DNA from: Pseudomonas koreensis
GTDB lineage: Bacteria; Pseudomonadota; Gammaproteobacteria; Pseudomonadales; Pseudomonadaceae
Reading direction: 5' to 3'
DNA length: 64,000 nt
Assembly (NCBI RefSeq): GCF_024169245.1
Contig: NZ_JALJWP010000001.1
Span: 5,441,501 to 5,505,500 of the forward strand
Positions 28,201-36,482 of this stretch are shown here, piece by piece (position 1 is the first letter of the stretch; each line of letters opens with the position of its first letter). The position numbers and the translations under genes are program-made. The notes beneath the pieces were generated by a model. It was given only the letters and a program-made list of their open reading frames with translations, had not been told where the DNA came from and made no database searches.

Positions 28201-29229
28201 GTCTTCCATCTGCGCAAGCTTCGTCAGAGCTGCATCCTTCGGCAGATCCGCAGCTTGCAGCTGATATTCAGCGAACTCGGCGCTGAAGCCACTGCGCACG
28301 TTGACTCCCCGGGTATCCGAGTAATAGGCCATCGGGTTGGGTGCGCGCAACATACCCAACTCGTTGAAAATCAGTGGGACATTCCTGGCTTGGCAGGCCG
28401 TCTCCAAACTGCCATCGTAGTTCCAGCAGAACACCAGGTCGGGCTCCACCTGCTCGATCAACGATGCAACAAACCGGTCATGAAATGCCAACGGTTGTTT
28501 GTTGAGCAAGCACTTCCAGTCCGCTAACCAGTCAGGATGACTGGATTGCGCGTAATCTGCACCGTAAGCAGCGGGACTGATCCAGCTGTGCCTGAATTCG
28601 GGATACTCGTCTCTAAGTTCGTCGGAACCGACAAACACGCACTCCCAACCCTCGTCGGCAAACTTGTTCGCCAGCGGCAGATAGACATCTACAATGCTGC
28701 TGAACAGTGTTGGCCGCTCGCGCAGTATCAGCGGCAAAGTGTAAAACACCACACGCTTATACTTGCGCGATGCCACTTTAACCGCTGGATCGCCCGCCGC
28801 GATGCTTTCAGCAGGCACATTGAATTTCACCACCGAGTTCGCCGCAATCACCGCGCCGCGGCCGATATCCGACCCGGCCAGAACCGACGCGTTGGCGCCG
28901 ATCCAGACATCGTCTCCAATGTTCACGTTGGCGAGACGCAACCCCTGATCCTTGATCGGCGCCCGCAGGTCATAACGGTGAGACGATGAAGTGATGGATA
29001 CGTTGGGGGCAATCAGCACATCTTTGCCTATGCTGACCTTGCCGCTGCCATTGATCCAGGTTCCATAGTTGACGACCGTACCGGAAGCGATGCGCAGATA
29101 ACCGCCCGCACCACACTCGATGACGACGTGGTCGCGCAATTGAACATCATCCTCAATGATGCACTCGGCGGTTTCATCAACATGAAATCGTACTGTTTCT
29201 GCAACAGTCGCATTACCGATCTTAAGCAT
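25219..29229 (-). CDS. Giant modular O-chain assembly protein: acyltransferase, KpsC/GT99-like, coiled coil, two GT2 domains
   Basis: A 1336-residue protein. Residues 1-155 form a left-handed beta-helix acyltransferase (hexapeptide turns, NVNIGDDVWIGANASVLAGS). Residues 160-490 resemble KpsC-type beta-Kdo transferases (GT99): VLILLQVQDDSNI, VVVKPHP and FTINSSAGFEAALAGKTVYA. A coiled coil follows (about 530-640), then the common SKSWRLTRPIRG motif. Residues 662-706 are four copies of an 11-residue unit of the form RFRSLLLRGYW. GT2 domain one (about 785-1040) has VDISVVTYNSS and FVLISNIDIVF. GT2 domain two (about 1088-1320) has VTIVTRTYRNRNEF and MFLDDDDLLFSDH. By analogy with WbbB it may extend, measure and cap the polysaccharide. 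It starts 3 bases after wzt. Confidence 0.8.
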   Translation of the reverse strand: MLKIGNATVAETVRFHVDETAECIIEDDVQLRDHVVIECGAGGYLRIASGTVVNYGTWINGSGKVSIGKDVLIAPNVSITSSSHRYDLRAPIKDQGLRLANVNIGDDVWIGANASVLAGSDIGRGAVIAANSVVKFNVPAESIAAGDPAVKVASRKYKRVVFYTLPLILRERPTLFSSIVDVYLPLANKFADEGWECVFVGSDELRDEYPEFRHSWISPAAYGADYAQSSHPDWLADWKCLLNKQPLAFHDRFVASLIEQVEPDLVFCWNYDGSLETACQARNVPLIFNELGMLRAPNPMAYYSDTRGVNVRSGFSAEFAEYQLQAADLPKDAALTKLAQMEDLYRFQGADRVPTVLILLQVQDDSNIIMGSPFASMAEYVRHVLAAVDGAPFTVVVKPHPLDEVPDLPGHVQVANKEDSITDLIAGADVVFTINSSAGFEAALAGKTVYALGKAPYSGTGLTIDVERPQDLLSLWQTHGAVSPCSAELRAQVLDFAQSRYFLSEAQFNEPSAHLTRLARTMPLESERGEFDPDLESYRQQSYIRWLEEKIQEAQGELATINDSFLAARGELTNVREELLLTKDQLSDMQDNFNSAQDRYRQDNDDLVQIQSQLLLEQEQLNLQLESRKSEVEALEHNLHHVYASKSWRLTRPIRGFRRLLLWGYWRFRSLLLRGYWRFRSLLLRGYWKFRSLLLRGYWRFRSLLLRVYWHSRSLFVNPRAVLRPIYQKLPFLIGVRMRLGRIVSAAQAKMMRAINSQHNLKAIQTIADRRFGYAPGTPLFDVQPVVDISVVTYNSSKWVDGFFASVKAQQYPLHKLNLCFVDNGSKDSTVGDLQRWKTQLGTELAGFEIIQGGNVGFGLGHDRAIKTGHAEFVLISNIDIVFAPDSISRVVATAQADTPGAVASWELRQAPYEHPKYYDPVTHETNWSSHACILIRRSAYAKVGGYEHEIFMYGEDVELSYRFRSYGYQLKYCPGAVVYHYTYEHENHVKPIQFTGSTLANAYLRLRYGDLSDRFGALVLQAALLFRPEVYAGARRDLIGNIGKVLRKAPHFLSGKGSSKEASYPFRGFDYEMIRDGAFWTIGEPLAEAPLVTIVTRTYRNRNEFLRQAIMSVLNQTYPNVELVIVEDGGETMKDLVAEFQSPDGRPIRFYGMDKVGRSVTGNYGLEMARGTYCMFLDDDDLLFSDHVEVLVAALAKNRESVAAYSLAMEVGTNVAADGRYIEVSHETPSYYKHEYDYDILLDHNFIPIQSLLFQRSLYLQRGGFETDMSNLEDWNLWLRYGYGNTFTYVAKTTSLFRTPADPNVRLERHKLLHEAYNMAKDRAAKSCESYSLSN
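27111..27242 (-). repeat. 33-base tandem repeat, four units, inside the giant glycosyltransferase
   Basis: Four consecutive 33-base units (27111-27143, 27144-27176, 27177-27209, 27210-27242) are nearly identical; the last two differ by one base. More diverged units border both sides. The unit is in frame and encodes an 11-residue Arg/Trp/Leu-rich segment. Copy number could change by slippage or recombination without breaking the reading frame. Confidence 0.92.
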
Positions 29230-29232
29230 GAT

Positions 29233-30495
29233 TCAAACAACCTTCACAACGTTGACTGTTGACGGACAATAAGCGACTCCCACGATCTGTCGTCCACCCG
29301 ATACGCTGATTTTGCGCATCGGCCAACGTTGATCCAGTTCAACGCGCTCGCCGTCCAGACTGGCCATTCCGATAAACAGGAAGTACTCACCCGGCGCGAC
29401 ATTCAGCGGGAAGGAAAAACTGATTTTGTAGGCGCACGCATCGAGGTCAAACTTGCATCCGGCCAATAACGTATTGTCCCCCGCGACGTCGACACCTTTC
29501 GCGTCTCGCAGTGAGTAGCCCATCACCACTTCCTTGATCTGCGTGCTGGACTGGACGAAGCAATGCATGGTGACGTCTTCGGTGGGCTCGAAGTGACTGG
29601 TCAACGTGCCATCTGCGCTGTAAAAATCCACGGCGTTGATTTTCGCGGCGTGAGAACCGAATCGAACTTCCGAAATATCGCCAAGTTCCTTTTCATACGA
29701 CATGTCGACGTGCAGTTCTTCTGCGACAGTGGTTGCCGCAGCGGCACTGCTGTTACGAACTTTCTTTTCGTAGTTTTTGGTCGCCGTCAATACATCGGTG
29801 CTGTAGTCGATGATCTGGCCGTTCTGCATCACGATTACCGCTTGGCAAAAGCGGATGACCGATTGGGTATCGTGAGAGACGAACAGAATCGTGGTTCCGC
29901 GCTCTTGCATATGCTTCATCTTGAGCATGCATTTGAGCTGAAAACCGGCATCACCGACGCTCAATGCTTCGTCCACGATCAACACATCCGGCTCGACGTT
30001 GATCGCCACAGAAAATGCGAGTCGCGCAAACATCCCGCTGCTGTACATGCGCACGGGCTGGTTGACGAAATCACCGATGTCCGCAAATTCCAGTATCGCC
30101 GCAATACGTGTTTGCATTTCGGCATGGGAGTAGCCCATCAGCGATCCCTGGAAATAGATATTTTCCACGCCGGTGTAATCGGGGTTGAAGCCAGCGCCCA
30201 ATTCCAACAGTGAGGCGACCCGGCCGACAACCGTGACCTCACCGCTGGACGGGGTGAGGACGCCCGTGAGAATTTTCAACAGGGTACTTTTGCCCGCACC
30301 ATTTTTTCCCAGGATCCCTACCGTCTGGCCTTTTTCAACGGAGAAGGAAACATCGGTCAGTGCGTGAAAATCATGGTGGCGGTGCTTGCCGAATGGCGAA
30401 AGAGCCTCGACCAACCTGTCAACCGGCTTATTGTAAAGCCGATACACCTTACTGACATTACGGACGCTGATTGCGCTCTCATTCACTGCATTCAT
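29233..30495 (-). CDS. wzt: Wzt, ATP-binding subunit of the O-polysaccharide ABC exporter
   Basis: A 420-residue protein. The nucleotide-binding domain (about 1-245) has Walker A GILGKNGAGKSTLL, signature YSSGMFARLAFS, Walker B VLIVDEALSVGD and the H-loop VSHD. A C-terminal extension of about 160 residues is the Wzt-C carbohydrate-binding domain, which in other systems recognises the cap at the non-reducing end of the finished chain. The presence of this domain fits a chain that is capped before export. It abuts wzm and lies just before the large glycosyltransferase. Confidence 0.93.
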   Translation of the reverse strand: MNAVNESAISVRNVSKVYRLYNKPVDRLVEALSPFGKHRHHDFHALTDVSFSVEKGQTVGILGKNGAGKSTLLKILTGVLTPSSGEVTVVGRVASLLELGAGFNPDYTGVENIYFQGSLMGYSHAEMQTRIAAILEFADIGDFVNQPVRMYSSGMFARLAFSVAINVEPDVLIVDEALSVGDAGFQLKCMLKMKHMQERGTTILFVSHDTQSVIRFCQAVIVMQNGQIIDYSTDVLTATKNYEKKVRNSSAAAATTVAEELHVDMSYEKELGDISEVRFGSHAAKINAVDFYSADGTLTSHFEPTEDVTMHCFVQSSTQIKEVVMGYSLRDAKGVDVAGDNTLLAGCKFDLDACAYKISFSFPLNVAPGEYFLFIGMASLDGERVELDQRWPMRKISVSGGRQIVGVAYCPSTVNVVKVV

Positions 30496-31283
30496 TACAA
30501 AACATCCGCAAAGTGAGGTCTCAATTTTTTGAACGTGCGCCAGCCAACCAGCGCCAGAACGATCAATACCCCCCAGAAAAACAGGGTTTGGGTAGGCCGC
30601 TCCCAGAACCAGACCTCGCGAATCAGCGAATCTCTGAAACCTTCGACTATGTATGCGAAAGGATTCAAGCGCAGGTAGGAAGCCGCGCGCCCCTGAATCG
30701 CATCAATATCCCAGAATACAGGCGTCAGCCAGAAACCGAATTGAGTGGCCATGGCCACCAATTGACCCAGATCTGGGAAGAAGATCACCACCGAACTGGT
30801 GATCCAGGCGATCGCCAGTAACAGCATGAACAGGCACGCGATGTAATAACCGACCTGCAGCCAGTAAAGGTTGGGTTCGTAGCCATAAATAACGAACAAC
30901 AGCAACAGGATGAACACGAAGAACACGTGAACGAGTACAGCCGAAGTAAGTTTCACAAGTGGCAACAGAGAAACCTTGAAAACAATCTTCTTCACCAGAA
31001 AGCTGTTTTCCTTGACTGCGGTGCAACCGGCGTTCAACGCCTCCACGGTGAAAAACCAGGGAACCAGCCCGCACACCAGCCAAAGGACGAAGGGAAAGTC
31101 CCCGTGAGGCGCTGCTTTGAAGCCGAACTGAAACACGAACCACAAAATCAATGTGGTTGCGCAAGGCTGAATAAAGACCCATAAAAAACCAAGGTAGTTG
31201 GTCAAATACCGGGCTCGTAGATCATTGGAAACCAGGCTCAACAGAATCCTGCGATCCGCCAGCATGCCTCTGAGCCAACTCAT
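30495..31283 (-). CDS. wzm: Wzm, permease subunit of the O-polysaccharide ABC exporter
   Basis: A 262-residue ABC-2 type permease with six membrane helices. The N-terminus LLSLVSNDLRARYLTNYLGF and the C-terminal NPFAYIVEGFRDSLI are typical of Wzm/KpsM/RfbD exporters. With Wzt it moves the undecaprenyl-linked polysaccharide across the inner membrane. The stop codon shares a base with the wzt start, so the two genes are translationally coupled. Confidence 0.93.
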   Translation of the reverse strand: MSWLRGMLADRRILLSLVSNDLRARYLTNYLGFLWVFIQPCATTLILWFVFQFGFKAAPHGDFPFVLWLVCGLVPWFFTVEALNAGCTAVKENSFLVKKIVFKVSLLPLVKLTSAVLVHVFFVFILLLLFVIYGYEPNLYWLQVGYYIACLFMLLLAIAWITSSVVIFFPDLGQLVAMATQFGFWLTPVFWDIDAIQGRAASYLRLNPFAYIVEGFRDSLIREVWFWERPTQTLFFWGVLIVLALVGWRTFKKLRPHFADVL

Positions 31284-31354
31284 CGCGTAGCTCCCCGTTT
31301 CGCAACCATAATCACCACCGCTTCAACACTACCGCACGACATCATGAATTTCAT

Positions 31355-32452
31355 TTAACGATCCGGGCTCATCGACTTAAGACTTTCACCGGTTTCTGGC
31401 ACGAATACCGGTTTGACGTTATCAATACCAACCATAGCCTTGGACTTATCCTTGGGTTTGAACTTCAACAAACGTTTTTCTACCAGATGCCACGAGGCGT
31501 ATCCGAGCACTAAGGTAATGACAATGGTGACGAACAAGTATAAAGGGTAGGAAATATTCGGAAATTTGAGCAGGACAAACTGCTGAACCGGGAATGCGTA
31601 AATATATACGCCGTATGAGCAGTCACCCACACGATTGACCCAGCTGCCCAGTCGACTGCTGGACAGACCATAAGCCAGAACAACGTATGGCAAGGTCAAC
31701 CATAAAAGAATTTTGGACACCGGGGCGTACGGCGCCAATAAAATGGTCGCCATGATCAGCATACAAACACCTGAGAGGCTGAACCAACGTTCGAGCCGCC
31801 ACTTCGCGTAGCAGGCGCCAATCATGAAGTAGATACCGGTGAGGAAAACATTGCGCACATCAGTGCCGTAAAACACCACCGACGGGGCATCGCGCCAGCA
31901 CCAGAAAATCACTGTCAGTGCGAACAGTGCCGTTACCGCAATATAGGCCCAGCGCGAGCTGCGCAGAACAAGTCCCAGCGCCATGACCACCAGATACATG
32001 AAGAATTCGACCGGCAAACTCCACAGCGAACCGTTGACAGCGTTAGGCACTCTTGCATGCTCAAGTACACCGGGCAAATAGAACACCGGGCTCAAGATGA
32101 TATTTCTCAGATACGCCCAGAATTCCGGGTGGTTGAAATATTCGCCGACTGTCAACGTGGTGAATAGCGGCCCGAGAATGAACATACTTATCAGGACAAC
32201 TACTATCAGTGCCGGGAAAATCCGTAAGGAACGCTTGATCAGAAAGTTGGTGGCCGAGGGGGTGAAGTCCCAGCTCTTCACGATCAAATAACCGCTAATA
32301 ATGAAAAAAATCTCTATACCGAGGCCACCATAAGAGGCGAGTCCAAGGAAGCCGGGAGGGGGATTGCCATAGAACGCAAACGAGTGGGCATAAAGAACCA
32401 TCAACGCAGCGATCAGCCGAAGCAGGTTTAAATTATTATCCTTATGCTGCAT
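31355..32452 (-). CDS. Acyltransferase 3 family membrane protein (O-acetylase-like)
   Basis: A 365-residue multipass member of the acyltransferase-3 family. The N-terminus NLLRLIAALMVLYAHSFAFYG has the conserved RxxAA...H arrangement, and GGLGIEIFFIISGYLIVKSW follows. It sits inside the O-antigen operon immediately upstream of wzm. It probably O-acetylates an O-chain sugar at the periplasmic face. It is clearly different in sequence from the acyltransferase at 21067-22188. Confidence 0.87.
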   Translation of the reverse strand: MQHKDNNLNLLRLIAALMVLYAHSFAFYGNPPPGFLGLASYGGLGIEIFFIISGYLIVKSWDFTPSATNFLIKRSLRIFPALIVVVLISMFILGPLFTTLTVGEYFNHPEFWAYLRNIILSPVFYLPGVLEHARVPNAVNGSLWSLPVEFFMYLVVMALGLVLRSSRWAYIAVTALFALTVIFWCWRDAPSVVFYGTDVRNVFLTGIYFMIGACYAKWRLERWFSLSGVCMLIMATILLAPYAPVSKILLWLTLPYVVLAYGLSSSRLGSWVNRVGDCSYGVYIYAFPVQQFVLLKFPNISYPLYLFVTIVITLVLGYASWHLVEKRLLKFKPKDKSKAMVGIDNVKPVFVPETGESLKSMSPDR

Positions 32453-32642
32453 TTAGTACTGCTCCAACACTGATTGAACTGATCAACATCAAATTGACTG
32501 GATTGTCACGAAAGGCACTGGACAGAGATTCGTAAGTCGACCATGAGGATACCCGACGCCTGCGCTCCCAACGCCTCCCCGCGCGGGGGTCGCGAATCAT
32601 AGCATTATCCGATACAGGCTCCCACGCCCGGCTGGCCTGGCC

Positions 32643-33671
32643 TCAAGAGATTGGCGGCATTTCCCGGGTGCCGGCCTGAAATCTGATAGCCAACCAGAAC
32701 AGCGGGATATAAGCGGCGATCAGCCCGGCCACTCCTGGCACAAGGCCCAACGCGACCACGACCGCCCATGGCATCAACCAGCAAAGGTTCAATCCGGTTA
32801 CCGCCAGGGTGACTGCCTTGTGGCTTTTAAAATGTCGCGCCGCGTATTGATAGGCATGACTGCGATGGGCCTGATAGACCTTTTCACCGTTGAGCAGTCG
32901 CCTGCACAGCGTCAAGGTTGCATCAACCACGAATGCGCCAAGAAGAATGACCCAGCTCCACAACAGCTCTGGTGAATGGGTTGCCGCATCCAGCGACATA
33001 ATCCCGAGGGCAATGCCCAGAAAACCGCTGCCGGCATCTCCCATGAAGATTCGTGCGGGTGGAAAGTTCCAGCACAAAAAACCACCAACCGCCGCACTCA
33101 TCGCCAGCACGCCCCAGATTGGCTCGACTGCGCCGATCAACGCGTAAACCAGTGCAATGCCCAAGCAGGCGCACAGCGCCTCGGCACTCGCCAGCCCGTC
33201 AATACCATCCATGAAATTATAGAGATTGAGCATCCAAACCAGATAAACCGCCGCAAGTGCATGACCCATCCAACCCAGATCAACGGTGCGGTTCAACACC
33301 GAAATCGGAGCCAGCCCACCCAACCAGAATAGAGCCCAAATTGCCGCAAGAAAATGTCCGAGCAACCGCCATCTTGCAGCGATGTGTCCATGATCGTCGG
33401 CAAAGCCGATCAGTGCCACCAGCAACCCACTGCCTGAAAGTGCGACCAGCGCAGCATGATCCATCAACCCCAGCCAGCCGAAAATAGGCAGGGCCAAAAG
33501 GAAGCTGATGACAATCGCCACTCCCCCGCCCCGAGGGGTCGGTACCGAGTGCGAACTGCGCTCATTGGGAATATCCATCAGGCTTTTGGTCAACGCGTAA
33601 CGTCGCACTCCCCAAGTCAATGCCCAAGACAGCAGGAAAATGGCAAGAAGCAACAAACCACCAATAATCAT
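32643..33671 (-). CDS. wbpL: WbpL/WecA-like undecaprenyl-phosphate glycosyl-1-phosphate transferase
   Basis: A 342-residue, roughly 11-helix member of the MraY/WecA family. Signature segments are MDIPNERSSHSVPTPRGGG, NFMDGIDGLASAEA and FMGDAGSGFLGIA, which hold the catalytic aspartates. In P. aeruginosa WbpL starts O-antigen synthesis by placing FucNAc or QuiNAc phosphate on undecaprenyl phosphate. Association with wbpM and the reductase next door fits that role. Its start overlaps the reductase stop. Confidence 0.88.
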   Translation of the reverse strand: MIIGGLLLLAIFLLSWALTWGVRRYALTKSLMDIPNERSSHSVPTPRGGGVAIVISFLLALPIFGWLGLMDHAALVALSGSGLLVALIGFADDHGHIAARWRLLGHFLAAIWALFWLGGLAPISVLNRTVDLGWMGHALAAVYLVWMLNLYNFMDGIDGLASAEALCACLGIALVYALIGAVEPIWGVLAMSAAVGGFLCWNFPPARIFMGDAGSGFLGIALGIMSLDAATHSPELLWSWVILLGAFVVDATLTLCRRLLNGEKVYQAHRSHAYQYAARHFKSHKAVTLAVTGLNLCWLMPWAVVVALGLVPGVAGLIAAYIPLFWLAIRFQAGTREMPPIS

Positions 33672-34624
33672 TTATGCCTATCCAGAAAATGGTTTGCAGT
33701 ACGACGCATGGCAATGTCCACATCAATCGGCGGCACCCAGCCCAGCATCTCGCGGTTTTTGCTGATATCCACCTGCAACGATTCACAGACTCGCTGAGCC
33801 ACAGCGCGCTTGCCCACGGCAGCTGCACAGATCAGCAGCAGCAACGCAGGGACAGGCAGCAAGCGCGCCTTTTTCCCTAGGGCCGAAGCCAATCGACGCA
33901 GCAGGCCAGGTGTCGAAAAATCACTGCCGTCGCTGATCAGAAAAGTTTGCCCCGCTGCGGCCGGATGGTCGAGACAGGTCTCGATAAACGAGACCAGGTT
34001 GCCAAGCGCGACCATGCTGCGCTGATTGCGAATGCCGCCTAAAGGCAGAACCATCCCCTTGTCGAGCCACTTGAGCAGACTGAGAAAATTGGCCTTTACG
34101 CCGGGGCCATAAACCAGTGGCGGGCGAATGATCACAATCTCCATGCCGGTTTCACTACCAAGCAACCGCAACGCGTGCTCCGCTTCGAGCTTGGAAATCC
34201 CATAAGGATCCTGCGGTGCCGGTCTATCCTGCGCCGTGAAAGGACGCCCGGGAGGCGAGCTCTCACCATTGACCTTGATTGAGCTGATGAAAACGAATCG
34301 CTTGACCCCGGCCTGAGCAGCCGAGCGGGCCAATTGCAGGGTGCCATCGACGTTTATGCGACGAAATTCGGCCAATGCATCGTCCGCAGTCTCTTGCATG
34401 ACATGTACCCTGGCAGCCGCATGTACGACGATGTGTATACCGACCAACTGCGCGGGCGAGGTTGCTCCCAGTTCAAATCGCACAATAGGACACAACCCGA
34501 GTAGACGCGTACCGCCACGCACAGCCGCCACCGGCGTAAACTTTCGCCCCAGCAGCAAGTGCATGACCAGCGCCTCACCGACGAATCCGCTTGCCCCGGT
34601 CACCCAGACTCTTGGCGCACTCAT
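33668..34624 (-). CDS. NAD-dependent 4-keto-sugar reductase/epimerase (WbpV/WbpK-like)
   Basis: A 318-residue extended SDR with VWVTGASGFVGEALVMHLLL at the N-terminus, FVFISSIKVNGE as the central strand and DPYGISKLEAEH as the YxxxK active site. In Pseudomonas O-antigen loci enzymes of this type reduce the product of WbpM to UDP-QuiNAc (WbpV) or UDP-FucNAc (WbpK). Which of the two cannot be decided here. The start at 34624 is chosen because the 44 upstream codons overlap the preceding gene and precede the Rossmann strand. Confidence 0.82.
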   Translation of the reverse strand: MSAPRVWVTGASGFVGEALVMHLLLGRKFTPVAAVRGGTRLLGLCPIVRFELGATSPAQLVGIHIVVHAAARVHVMQETADDALAEFRRINVDGTLQLARSAAQAGVKRFVFISSIKVNGESSPPGRPFTAQDRPAPQDPYGISKLEAEHALRLLGSETGMEIVIIRPPLVYGPGVKANFLSLLKWLDKGMVLPLGGIRNQRSMVALGNLVSFIETCLDHPAAAGQTFLISDGSDFSTPGLLRRLASALGKKARLLPVPALLLLICAAAVGKRAVAQRVCESLQVDISKNREMLGWVPPIDVDIAMRRTANHFLDRHK

Positions 34625-35544
34625 TGGGCGGATTTCCCGGCAAGGGCCGTCGCCCAGCAGATGAGGAAAAACAACACACGATCCCTGACCCGGCGACGGC
34701 AGCGCCAGGACGAAAACGAGAGCCTGATCAATTGCCAGCGACGCAGTGCCAGCCACGAACCGACAAAGGGATCGCTAGACTGCCCCGTAAGACGTGCGAT
34801 TAACGCAACCTGAGTAAACCACCAGCCATCATGAATGGTTTTATAGCGGGCGATCATCGTACCAAGGCCGGTGTTCGCTCCGACCTGATTACTTTCGTGT
34901 TGTCGATAGTCCATCGAAGGATGGGGATCGATATACCAACGAAAGCCGTGGCTGCGAGCAAAGGCGTAACAATACCAATCGTGCAGGCTGACTTCCTGCA
35001 GCCCACTCCATTGCGCCAACATCGACTGCTTCATCGCCTGCACCAGCGGTGCACTCAGCACATACGTACAACCGGGGCCGGCGGCTTCGAAAAGAAAATC
35101 CCACCGAGTCTGCGGTTGCGCCTTGTTCAACAACTGAGTCCTGCCATCTTCCCAGAACGCGGTCACATTGCTGGAGCACGCATCCACGCTACGCTCGCGC
35201 ATCGAGGAGATTGCCCGCTGAAGTTTGTCCACATGCCAGACATCATCCTGATCGGCAAAGGAGACGTAGTCGTACTCTTGCAAATCGACGTCGCGGATCA
35301 GCCGGAAAAAATTGCGCGATGCCCCACCGAAGCGAATACCCGTCGGCAACAGGAACACGTGCGCATGGCGGGCGGCAAAATTTTCGCACCACCCCTCCGT
35401 ACCATCGTCAGAGGCATCAACACTGATGTGAACGGTGATCTGCACCGCCGATTGAGCGAGGATCGAAGCCAATTGCTCTTCGATCCATTGCATTCCGTTG
35501 TAGGCAGCCAGCAAAACTGCAACCCGGGGAGTTGTTACTGGCAT
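34621..35544 (-). CDS. Family 2 glycosyltransferase, rhamnosyltransferase-like
   Basis: A protein of about 307 residues with VAVLLAAYNGMQWIEEQL, SVDASDDGTEG and YVSFADQDDVWHVDKL, the last holding the DxD site in the form typical of RfbF/WbbL rhamnosyltransferases. It lies between rmlA and the reductase, so a dTDP-rhamnose donor is plausible. I prefer the start at 35544, with AGGA six bases upstream; an alternative start lies at 35586. It may add the first rhamnose (adaptor) to the lipid-linked primer. Confidence 0.82.
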   Translation of the reverse strand: MPVTTPRVAVLLAAYNGMQWIEEQLASILAQSAVQITVHISVDASDDGTEGWCENFAARHAHVFLLPTGIRFGGASRNFFRLIRDVDLQEYDYVSFADQDDVWHVDKLQRAISSMRERSVDACSSNVTAFWEDGRTQLLNKAQPQTRWDFLFEAAGPGCTYVLSAPLVQAMKQSMLAQWSGLQEVSLHDWYCYAFARSHGFRWYIDPHPSMDYRQHESNQVGANTGLGTMIARYKTIHDGWWFTQVALIARLTGQSSDPFVGSWLALRRWQLIRLSFSSWRCRRRVRDRVLFFLICWATALAGKSAQ

Positions 35545-35591
35545 TCCATTCCTGCTTGCACGGTTCTGACAAAGTGAGCGAGACAACGGAC

Positions 35592-36482
35592 TCAGCGAGT
35601 GCTGGAATCCAGAAGTTTCTGCAGATACTGTCCATAGCCGGTTTTCTTCAGGCTGTCGGCCTGTTTGGCCAGCTGTTCGGCGTCGATCCAGCCATTATTG
35701 AAAGCAATCTCTTCAAGACACGCAACTTTCAAGCCTTGGCGCTGCTCGATGGTGTGCACGAAGTGACTCGCCTCCAGCAAGGAATCATGGGTCCCGGTAT
35801 CCAGCCAGGCGAAACCGCGACCCAGCATTTCAACATTCAGCGACTTTTGCTCAAGGTAGGCACGATTGACGTCAGTGATCTCCAGCTCTCCACGCTCCGA
35901 AGGCTGAATGTTCTTGGCAATCTGGACTACCTGATTATCATAGAAATACAGGCCAGTCACAGCGTAGCTGGATTTTGGCTTCAGCGGTTTCTCCTCGATG
36001 CTCAGCGCGCGGCCGGAGGCGTCGAACTCGACAACACCAAACCGTTCCGGATCGGAAACGTGGTAACCGAATACCGTTGCGCCTTGTCGCTGGCTGGTCG
36101 CTGAACGCAGATTGTCGGAGAAATGCTGACCATAAAAAATGTTATCGCCCAGGATCAGGCAGCAAGGATCATCGCCGATGAACTCTTCACCGATGATGAA
36201 AGCTTGCGCCAGACCGTCAGGACTTGGCTGTTCGGCATAGGTCAACTTGATGCCATATAGACTGCCATCCCCCAGAAGCTTGCGGAAACAAGGCAAGTCT
36301 TCAGGCGTCGAGATGATCAGAATCTCGCGCATTCCCGCCAACATCAGCACCGACAGCGGATAAAAGATCATCGGCTTGTCGTAGATAGGCAACATTTGCT
36401 TGGACACACCAAGAGTCAGTGGATGCAGGCGCGTGCCCGATCCACCGGCGAGAATGATGCCTTTACGATTTGTCGTGTTCAT
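35592..36482 (-). CDS. rmlA: RmlA, glucose-1-phosphate thymidylyltransferase
   Basis: A 296-residue enzyme that makes dTDP-glucose from dTTP and glucose-1-phosphate, the first step to dTDP-L-rhamnose. The N-terminus [20 protein letters not shown] is the nucleotide-binding loop, and [20 protein letters not shown] follows as expected. [10 protein letters not shown] carries the metal-binding Asp. It follows rmlD in the same operon with a four-base overlap. Confidence 0.96.
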   Translation of the reverse strand: MNTTNRKGIILAGGSGTRLHPLTLGVSKQMLPIYDKPMIFYPLSVLMLAGMREILIISTPEDLPCFRKLLGDGSLYGIKLTYAEQPSPDGLAQAFIIGEEFIGDDPCCLILGDNIFYGQHFSDNLRSATSQRQGATVFGYHVSDPERFGVVEFDASGRALSIEEKPLKPKSSYAVTGLYFYDNQVVQIAKNIQPSERGELEITDVNRAYLEQKSLNVEMLGRGFAWLDTGTHDSLLEASHFVHTIEQRQGLKVACLEEIAFNNGWIDAEQLAKQADSLKKTGYGQYLQKLLDSSTR

